Origin: Bufo bufo
Taxonomy: Eukaryota > Chordata > Amphibia > Anura > Bufonidae
Assembly (NCBI RefSeq): GCF_905171765.1
Contig: NC_053392.1
Span: 411,112,299 to 411,176,298, forward strand
Direction: 5' to 3'
DNA length: 64,000 bases
The notes under the pieces are model-generated. The model did no database searches. It was given only the letters and a program-made list of their open reading frames with translations, and had not been told where the DNA came from. The stretch's first letter is position 1, and every line of letters starts with the position of its first letter. A program made the position numbers and the translations under genes. Of this stretch, positions 57,981 through 64,000 are shown piece after piece.

Positions 57981-59540
57981 GGAAAATTAGAAGTCCCAAT
58001 GATGGGAAGAGAACCCCTACCAGACAAACAAAACACACAACTACAGGGGACCTGAGGTGGCAGGTCGCCTGATGGTCAGATACACGTTCACGTCTCTGAG
58101 TAAAACAGGAGGCGAACTGTATGACCTATAGACATAAACAAAAACAAAAAATGAAGACCATGGTGGGTATGCCGTGGTCTTATAACATGCCGAATAGGCG
58201 GGGTAAGGGTCGGTCTTACCGGTGGTGGACGGATGGACCGTCAAGTCCAGTACCCAGAAGGAGGTGTTCTCACGTGTGGATACGTCCTCCAGTTGGCGGT
58301 CACTTTATACAGGAGGGCCACAGGGAAAGGTCTATCCCTGGTAATGCCCTACTTGGCCTATCGAGCCCTAAAGTGCCTGCTAACACGGGGTCCAATCCCC
58401 AAAAGGGGTGGCCCCGTCCGGAACCTAACCCTGAAATAGATACCACTAGTTGGCCCTGTGAGGACAGGGGATGGCCCAGTGGGGCTTGCGGACCAGGGTA
58501 CACTATTAAGATGGAGGTGAAAACAAGTATGCAGATATGCTCAGAGTCCCTACGCGTTTCGTTAGAGAGTATATCCTACTGTATATATCCTGCAGTAAGG
58601 GAGTAAAGGCGACTACCTATAGCGGACCCCTTAACTCATCAGGGGACAAGGGTACAAGGTAGACAATAAACCCCCGCTCACAGCCCATCTGTGTGGTTAT
58701 AGCAGATGCAGGGAGGGGGTATGTATAGGAGTGGCGCAGACTTAACAGGACTTGGTAGTCCAAAGGTGACCCGGATTCTGTTTAACATGAGGGTCGTATG
58801 GCTTCCATCATGAGGTGCGGCAGGGTAGATGCACGTGCCGACCATCTACCGGCGTCTGACTATCTATCTGCATACTTGTTTTCACCTCCATCTTAATAGT
58901 GTACCCTGGTCCGCAAGCCCCACTGGGCCATCCCCTGTCCTCACAGGGCCAACTAGGGGTATCTATTTCAGGGTTAGGTTCCGGACGGGGCCACCCCTTG
59001 CGGGGATTGGACCCCGTGTTAGCAGGCACTTTAGGGCTCGATAGGCCAAGTAGGGCATTACCAGGGATAGACCTTTCCCTGTGGCCCTCCTGTATAAAGT
59101 GACCGCCAACTGGAGGACGTATCCACACGTGAGAACACCTCCTTCTGGGTACTGGACTTGACGGTCCATCCGTCCACCACCGGTAAGACCCACCCTTACC
59201 CCGCCTATTTGGCATGTTATAAGACCACGGCATACCCACCATGGTCTTCATTTTTTGTTTTTGTTTATGTCTATAGGTCATACAGTTCGCCTCCTGTTTT
59301 ACTTAGAGACGTGAACGTGTATCTGACCATCAGGCGACCTGCCACCTCAGGTCCCCTGTAGTTGTGTGTTTTGTTTGTCTGGTAGGGGTCCTCTTCCCAT
59401 CATTGGGACTTCTAATTTTCCTAATAAAAGTTAGGTTTTAAATACGTTACTACCCCTTTCTTTACACTCAGTTTTGCTAACGAGTAGTTATTTTGGGGGG
59501 TGCCCTCGCATCACCCATAAGGGACCACCCTTTGCAATTC
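57981..59540 (-). mobile_element. Inverted-repeat retroelement-like insertion with hammerhead ribozyme, 14-bp TSD
   Basis: Flanked by tctaggctccagca at 57967-57980 and 59541-59554. Arms of about 557 bp (57981-58537 and 58868-59424) are almost perfect inverted repeats around a 330-bp spacer. The spacer carries a hammerhead motif (58548-58645, minus). A tail with AATAAA (about 59420) follows the right arm. Long TSD, terminal inverted copies and the ribozyme point to a Penelope-related non-autonomous element (inference). Frames in the arms are mirror shadows. Confidence 0.8.
58548..58645 (-). ncRNA. Hammerhead ribozyme motif (type with 2-bp stem III)
   Basis: Minus strand: CCC (58645-58643), CUGAUGA (58642-58636), then GUUA (58635-58632) pairing with UAAC (58564-58561) as stem II with a long loop, then GAAA (58560-58557), A-C[GC]G-U as a 2-bp stem III, and A as the cleavage-site base (58551) followed by GGG (58550-58548) that pairs with the opening CCC. 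All invariant core positions of the hammerhead are present. This is the form known from Penelope-like terminal repeats. Confidence 0.72.
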
Positions 59541-59767
59541 TCTAGGCTCCAGCAAGGCACATTTTTGAGAGTTTCCCTTTAAGACGCATACAAATGGCCC
59601 CTTATTAAAATACATATTGTGGGAATTTTTGCCATTGATCCCCCTCTGGTGGCTGCAAATATGGCCTGAAGGTTTTTCAGGTTCGCCTGCCATTAACATT
59701 TGATCGCGTTTGCAAGATCGCGTTCGCAAATCGTTCCGGCCGATGTTCGTCCATCACTAAGTATGAT

Positions 59768-59971
59768 AACGAGTGATGTGTCGTACAGCTTGGATCTGTT
59801 GAGAGGGTACATCTGCCCTCTTTGAGGAGCTCTCTGGCATTTAGTTTGCTGAGGGTTGTCTGCGATGATTGGAATGCCACTGGGGAGTCCCATAAAACAT
59901 CTCTTACTTGTAGCAGAGGAGACAGGTGGGGTGCAAGCAGGGTCTTAGTTAATGCATTGTGCCAAACTCTA
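59768..59971 (-). pseudogene. L1 ORF2 fragment, copy 3
   Basis: Minus strand frame RVWHNALTKTLLAPHLSPLL, VRDVLWDSPVAFQSSQTTLS and LSTDPSCTTHHSL, the region upstream of the C-terminus. Cut on both sides by insertions. Confidence 0.8.
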
Positions 59972-60917
59972 AGGCCCCTTTCACATAGGCGAGATTTCCG
60001 CGAGGGTGCAATGCGTGAGGTGAACGCATTGCACCCGCACTGAATCCGGACCCATTCATTTCTATGGGGCTGTGCACATGAGCGGTAATTTTCACGCATC
60101 ACTTGTGCGTTGCATGAAAATCGCAGCATGCTCCTCTTTGTGCCTTTTTCACTCAACGCAGGCCCCATAGAAGTGAATGGGGCTGCGTGAAAATCGCAAG
60201 CATCCGCAAGCAAGCGGATGCGGTGCGATTTTCATGTACTGTTGCTAGGAGACGATCGGGATGGAGACCCGATCATTATTTTTTTCCCTTATAACATGGT
60301 TATAAGGGAAAATAATAGCATTCTTAATACAGAATGCATAGTACAATAGGACTGGAGGGGTTAAAAAAAAATAAAAAAATAATTGAACTCACCTTTAATC
60401 CACTTGTTCGCGCAGCCCGGCTTCTCTTCTGTCTTCATCTTTGCTGTGCACAGGAAAAGGACCTGTGGTGACATCACTACGCTCATCACATGGTCCTTCA
60501 CATGATCCATCACCATGGTAAAAGATCATGTGATGAGCGCAGTGACATCATCAAAAGGTCCTATTCTTCAAAGAAGAAGACAGAAGTGAAGCCGGGCTAC
60601 GCGAACAAGTGGATTAAGGTGAGTTAATTTTTTAAAAAAATTTTTAACCCCTCCAGCCCTATTGTACTATGCATTTTGTATTAAGAATCCTATTATTTTC
60701 CCTTATAACCATGTTATAAGGGAAAATAATACAATCTACACAGCATCTAACCCGAACTTCTGTGAAGAAGTTTGGGTACCAAACATGCCGATTTTTCTCA
60801 TGCGCATGCAAAACGCATTACAATGTTTTTCACTCGCGCGGAAAAATCTTACATTTTCCCGCGACGCACCCGCATCTTATCCGGGCCAAAAACATGACGC
60901 CCGTGTGAAAGAAGCCT
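59972..60917. mobile_element. MITE with foldback core, 946 bp
   Basis: Imperfect inverted termini aggcccctttcacataggcg and cgcccgtgtgaaagaagcct. The core (60277-60730) is itself a long foldback: cccttataacatggttataa, ggttaaaaaaaaataaaaaa and atgtgatgagcg-type blocks are mirrored around 60505. Non-coding. Interrupts L1 copy 3. Confidence 0.88.
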
Positions 60918-61268
60918 AACAGTTTTTGCTGTCATAGTGTTCGAGTATATTGTGAGATCATCAAATGCGTTTTAAGCAATAGCATGGAGTGTAAGGGCAG
61001 TTTAGACAGAGATTGTTCAGCCGATATGACTAGACTATGTAGCATCTCTTAGCCACTCCAGGGCTCTGAGACCTTGTATCGCTCTATAATAGGTAAAAAT
61101 ATCTGGGACACCTATACCCCCTCAACTAATAGTTTGAGTTAGTCGGGAGAAGGCCAGTCTCAGACGCGAATTACGCCATAGGAATTAGTTAAATATATTT
61201 TTCTCAAATCTCCTAAAATAAGAACGGGGTAGGGAGGACTTGTAGATAGTACAATATTTTCGGAAGGA
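60918..61268 (-). pseudogene. L1 ORF2 fragment, copy 3 (5' end of the truncated copy)
   Basis: Minus strand begins VILPKILYYLQVLPTPFLF (61268-61213), the typical L1 sequence downstream of RT, then in another frame GGIGVPDIFTYYRAIQGLRA LEWL (61120-61060). Upstream coding is absent; the copy is 5' truncated here. Confidence 0.85.
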
Positions 61269-62563
61269 TCACTGTTTCGGGGCCAATAAAAATTCCAGCC
61301 TTTATTTTAGCATCAGTTTTCAGTGTGCTAAACTTCTCCTTCAAATACTGGAAACCATTTCCATCACGATCAAGTGCAATTACAAAACTTTTCATTAAAC
61401 CAAGTTTAATGTGAAGTGGTGGAAGATAAACTTGAAGTGGATCGACCAGTGATTTGTGTTGTACATTGTACTGACCAACTGTGTTCTCGACTCCGAGAGG
61501 CCACTGTCTCATTTTGTAATGATTGTTGTGATCACGACTGTTCCATAGGCACAAGAAACACATATGCTTTGTGTACCCTAACTGTAGGCCAAGCAGCAGT
61601 GCTACCACTTTCAGGTCAGCACAAATTTTCCATTTAAGTTCTGAGTATTTGATCATTTTCAAAATGAACTCCATAGAAACATGGGTTTCTTTCATTCCAA
61701 CCACATGAGCCAATGGAACAGATGGTTTTTCGTTACCATTGTGCAACAAGACAGCTTTCAAACTTGTTTTTCTAGAGTCTATGAATAGCCTCCATTCATC
61801 GGGAACATGTGTACCATCTAACTCCATCATAAGACCATTTACAGCAGTACAGAAACAGACATCGCTTTCCATTGCATAGAATGCAGCTAACATGGTGTGT
61901 CGATGACGAAAGTGTGAAGTTGTGGTGCCTCATTTTAGCAAATTCCATTCCTGAAGTCTAGAAGCTAGCAGTTCTGACTTCTTTAGATAATGACAGATCT
62001 CTTACCAGATCATCTAATCTGATTGGCTCAGCAAGTGCGGCTGACCCTCCAGTTGTTCTGGATCAACATCTTCTTCTTCATCAGGATCAGAACTGTCTGT
62101 TTCAATTGCCGTTCCTGCTGTGGGAGGGGCAGGCACTGGATTCTCTACATCGTCGGGTACTGGTTTAAGAGCAGACTCACAGTCAGGATACACAATGTGT
62201 GACTTGTTTCGCTTTGAATATCCGGCGATTTTAGTCATGCAAAAGTAACAGTCTGGTGATTTTTCTGCTCACGCCAAACCATAGGCACTGCAAAAGCCAT
62301 TCCTTTCCTTATACCATTTAACCACTGTGTTAGCCTAGAGTAACACACAATGCAACAAACATGAGGTGCGCAGCTTTTATCTTGATCTCCAATTTTACAG
62401 TCAAAGTAATACAGTTATAAGCCAGACTCACTCGCTTTGTCAGATTCTTGCGCTGATCATAAGTAGTGTATTTGCCACATATGTAGCAGAAATTGTCTGG
62501 ATTGTTAACACATTTGCAATTATCCATCTTAGGTTTTAAACTGATAGCACTATAACAGATCAC
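61269..62563 (-). pseudogene. Broken copy of an unnamed repeat-borne protein (Cys-rich N-terminus)
   Basis: Minus strand. N-terminus at about 62527: MDNCKCVNNPDNFCYICGKY, then in a shifted frame GDQDKSCAPHVCCIVCY, so the Cys pattern CKC...CYIC...C...CC..C suggests zinc binding. Next MAFAVPMVWRE, DCYFCMTKIAGYSKRNKSHI (62270-62180) and an acidic, Pro-rich linker. The main part (61893-61270) reads EWRLFIDSRKTSLKAVLLHN, GLQLGYTKHMCFLCLWNSRD, YLPPLHIKLGLMKSFVIALD and AKIKAGIFIGPE, where it stops abruptly at the L1. I recognise this protein family from repeats in many animal genomes, but cannot name its element class or function. At least three frameshifts and one in-frame stop. Confidence 0.7.
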
Positions 62564-62765
62564 TTTTTTTTAAAAACCTGACCAGCTTGCCTTTTAAACT
62601 TACTGCTGACATCAGCCTGAGTGCATCCGGACAGGTCTGGACATGTTCATTGAAATATTTCCAATATAATGCATTAATATTTTAACTGAATAGGCTCTGC
62701 ATGTATAACTTAAAATCTAGACGTGACAGGCAAATTCAGAGTTATCAGCGTGCTCATTTTAGTAT

Positions 62766-63098
62766 AAGGCCTCATGCACACAACAGTTGTTCGGGTCCGC
62801 ATCCGAGCCGCAGTTTTTGCGGCTCGGGTGCGGACCTATTCACTTCAATGGGGCCGAAAAAGATGCGGACAGCACTCTGTGTGCTGTCCGCGTCCGTTGC
62901 ACCATTTCGTGGCCCTGCAAAAAAAATAGAACATGTCCTATTCTTGTCCGTTTTGCGGACAAGAATAGGCGTTTCTACAATAGGCCGCCCGTTCCGTTCC
63001 GCAAATTGCGGAAGGCACACGGGCGGCTTCAGTTTTTTTGCGGATCCGCGGTTTTTGGACCGCAAAAAAATGGAACGGTCGTGTGCACGAGGCCTTAA
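62766..63098. mobile_element. MITE with aggcctcatgcacac termini
   Basis: Starts aaggcctcatgcacacaaca and ends gtcgtgtgcacgaggcctt. Interior ttcacttcaatggggccg, ttgtccgttttgcggacaag and gcggatccgcgg. Same family as 690 (right end) and 10892. Non-coding. Confidence 0.88.
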
Positions 63099-63487
63099 TT
63101 ACATGTTTTTCTCTCAGTAGAAAAATCATTGTTGCGCGGTGTAATAAAAGGATAAGAAACAAAAAGAAAAAACACCTATTAAAAAACAGTAGCATATACA
63201 TGAGCAGAAGATAAAAATGAAAATGTTCATGTAAATGCAAAAGATAATGAGGAAAGGGGGGGGGGTGAAATAACAATATAATTAGTTCTGTTGGGTTCAA
63301 TATCATGTTGAGTTCTATTGATGTTGGGTCATATACGGTAAACATTAACATTAAGATGTTTATTCAGATTCTTTCCATATGTTAATTTTTTATTGCATAT
63401 ATTTATACCTATTTGCCTTTATAATTTTACCTATTTATAAAAAGTAACTCTGAAAAAATATTCTAATACTTTTTTTTTTGTTTATAG
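63099..63487 (+). other. Intron sequence upstream of the calpain exon, with 3' splice site
   Basis: Unique-looking AT-rich DNA. A branch-point-like ttctaat (63461-63467), a polypyrimidine tract of T (63470-63479) and the acceptor ttatag ending at 63487 precede the exon. Confidence 0.7.
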
Positions 63488-63606
63488 GTGACTGCTGGTT
63501 TTTAGCTGCCATTGCTTCTCTTACTCTCAATGAGAAGGTACTACATAGGGTGGTTCCACCTGATCAGTCATTTGGCGCTGGGTATGGTGGCATTTTTCAT
63601 TTTCAG
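63488..63606 (+). CDS. Calpain catalytic-domain exon (active-site cysteine)
   Basis: An exon of 119 bp: two bases finish a Gly codon, then 39 codons read [20 protein letters not shown] and [19 protein letters not shown]. This is the segment of the calpain protease core (domain PC1) that contains the catalytic Cys; its TGC is at 63493-63495. The phase, length and termini (ag before, gtaata after) match the equivalent exon in classical vertebrate calpain genes as I remember them. No stop and no frameshift, so it looks functional. The paralogue cannot be decided from 39 residues; Phe after Cys-Trp and the GAGYGG stretch differ from the usual calpain-1 and calpain-2 sequences. Neighbouring exons are not in the window: none was found upstream within 63 kb. 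Confidence 0.95.
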
Positions 63607-63612
63607 GTAATA
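63607..63612 (+). other. 5' splice site of the calpain exon
   Basis: cag|gtaata directly after codon FQ. A standard GT donor. Confidence 0.85.
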
Positions 63613-63772
63613 TTGCATACATTGTAAGAAATAATTAAAATATTTATCCATGTTTAATCCAAGTCCACTAAAGGTACAGCTACACCTGCAGAGCTAAAGC
63701 CGATTGTCGTAAAGGAAGCGATAAGGGTTAATTCACTGCCCACAGGGTTAATATCTACAACCATTATTAGTT

Positions 63773-64000
63773 AGGCTACTTTCACACTTGCGGCAGTGTG
63801 ATCCGGCAGGCAGTTCTGTCGTCGGAACTGCCTGCCGGATCCGCCGATCTGGATGTGACTGAAAACATTTGTGAGACGCATCCGGATGCAGATCTGTCTC
63901 ACAAATCCATTGCAATAACGGATCCGTCTCTCCGCTTGTCATGCGGACAGACGGATCCGTCTTGTATTTTTTTCACATTTTTACCGGTCTCTGCATGCCG
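63773..64000. mobile_element. MITE with aggctactttcacac terminus, continues beyond window
   Basis: Left terminus aggctactttcacacttgcg, interior gatccggcaggcagt and tgcctgccggatcc as a hairpin. The right end is outside the window. Intronic. Confidence 0.82.

Larger units (their letters stand above)
48359..59759 (+). mobile_element. hAT element 3 with nested insertions, TSD agtatgat
   Basis: Starts caaagatggccttgcgg and ends ccgatgttcgtccatcacta; the first ten bases of the ends are imperfect inverted repeats. Flanked by agtatgat at 48351-48358 and 59760-59767. It carries a partial transposase (49321-50613), two satellite blocks, a hAT MITE, the autonomous hAT 2 and the hammerhead element. Confidence 0.82.
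46577..61268 (-). mobile_element. L1-clade LINE, copy 3 (3' part), heavily interrupted
   Basis: Minus strand ORF2 C-terminal coding is found in order in four pieces: 61268-60918, 59971-59768, 48350-48021, 47208-46690. The gaps are a MITE (59972-60917), a hAT interval (48359-59759) and a hAT MITE (47217-48012). It is 5' truncated at about 61268, where an unrelated element begins. The 3' end near 46577-46690 has no clear poly-A. Confidence 0.85.

Noticed and set aside
58121..59281. Two similar frames of about 160 residues on opposite strands
   Set aside because: They fall in the mirrored arms of the inverted-repeat element; no recognisable domain.
46577..63487. Search for the preceding calpain exon
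   Set aside because: No open stretch with calpain N-terminal motifs and splice sites was seen on the plus strand; the interval is L1, hAT, MITE and the unnamed element.

Overview
This window looks like nuclear DNA of an anuran amphibian, probably a neobatrachian frog or toad (inference). The basis is one vertebrate-type calpain exon with good splice sites, together with a repeat repertoire I know from anuran genomes: TTAA-flanked palindromic MITEs, MITEs ending in aggctactttcacac or aggcctcatgcac, hAT elements starting tagtgttgagcg or tagtgatgagcg, L1 lines, Ty3/gypsy chromoviruses, Gmr1-type gypsy, Penelope-like elements and Tc1. No bacterial gene, operon, CRISPR array or functional tRNA/rRNA gene was seen. 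The only host coding sequence found is the 119-bp calpain catalytic-cysteine exon at 63488-63606 (+). Everything upstream is a stack of nested transposable elements, probably a very large intron.

Layout. (1) 1-9.1 kb: foldback repeats, then a minus-strand L1 (ORF1 6923-8020; ORF2 pieces down to 977) split by a 3.4-kb TTAA element (3097-6519), a 773-bp near-perfect TTAA palindrome (2181-2953) and a terminal MITE. (2) 9.1-12.2 kb: three MITEs in otherwise unassigned DNA. (3) 12.2-26.55 kb: a Tc1 element, split by a Penelope-like element (GIY-YIG at 13767-14048, RT at 24936-25520), which is split by a decayed hAT (14049-24935), which holds a chromovirus with two 679-bp LTRs and a TGGCT target duplication (14159-19685). 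(4) 27.6-46.58 kb: a Gmr1-like gypsy with integrase upstream of RT and a SCAN-like gag. Its gag is split by a hAT (32195-38472, TSD gtgccaac) carrying a second chromovirus (33115-38171, TSD catgg). Its 5' LTR is split by another hAT (38596-46427, TSD gttaacat) holding an L1, which is split by a 2.7-kb multimer of a 602-bp unit with a 14-bp TSD.

(5) 46.6-61.27 kb: a third L1 fragment, minus strand, cut by a hAT MITE (47217-48012), by an 11.4-kb hAT interval (48359-59759, TSD agtatgat) and by a MITE (59972-60917). The big hAT interval contains a nearly complete autonomous hAT (51375-57878, TSD gtactgtg) whose transposase reads through 3.4 kb in one frame with only three premature stops, and an inverted-repeat element with a hammerhead ribozyme motif (57981-59540, 14-bp TSD). 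(6) 61.27-62.56 kb: a broken copy of a repeat-borne protein that I cannot name. (7) 62.77-64 kb: MITEs flanking the calpain exon.

The elements do not form a pathway. Coding-capable families (L1, hAT, gypsy, Tc1, Penelope) could in principle mobilise the non-coding ones, but every element here carries visible disabling changes. Matching target duplications on both sides of nested insertions give a relative order of events. Coordinates of element ends are exact where a target duplication is quoted and approximate otherwise. All family names come from motif recognition by eye, not from a database search.
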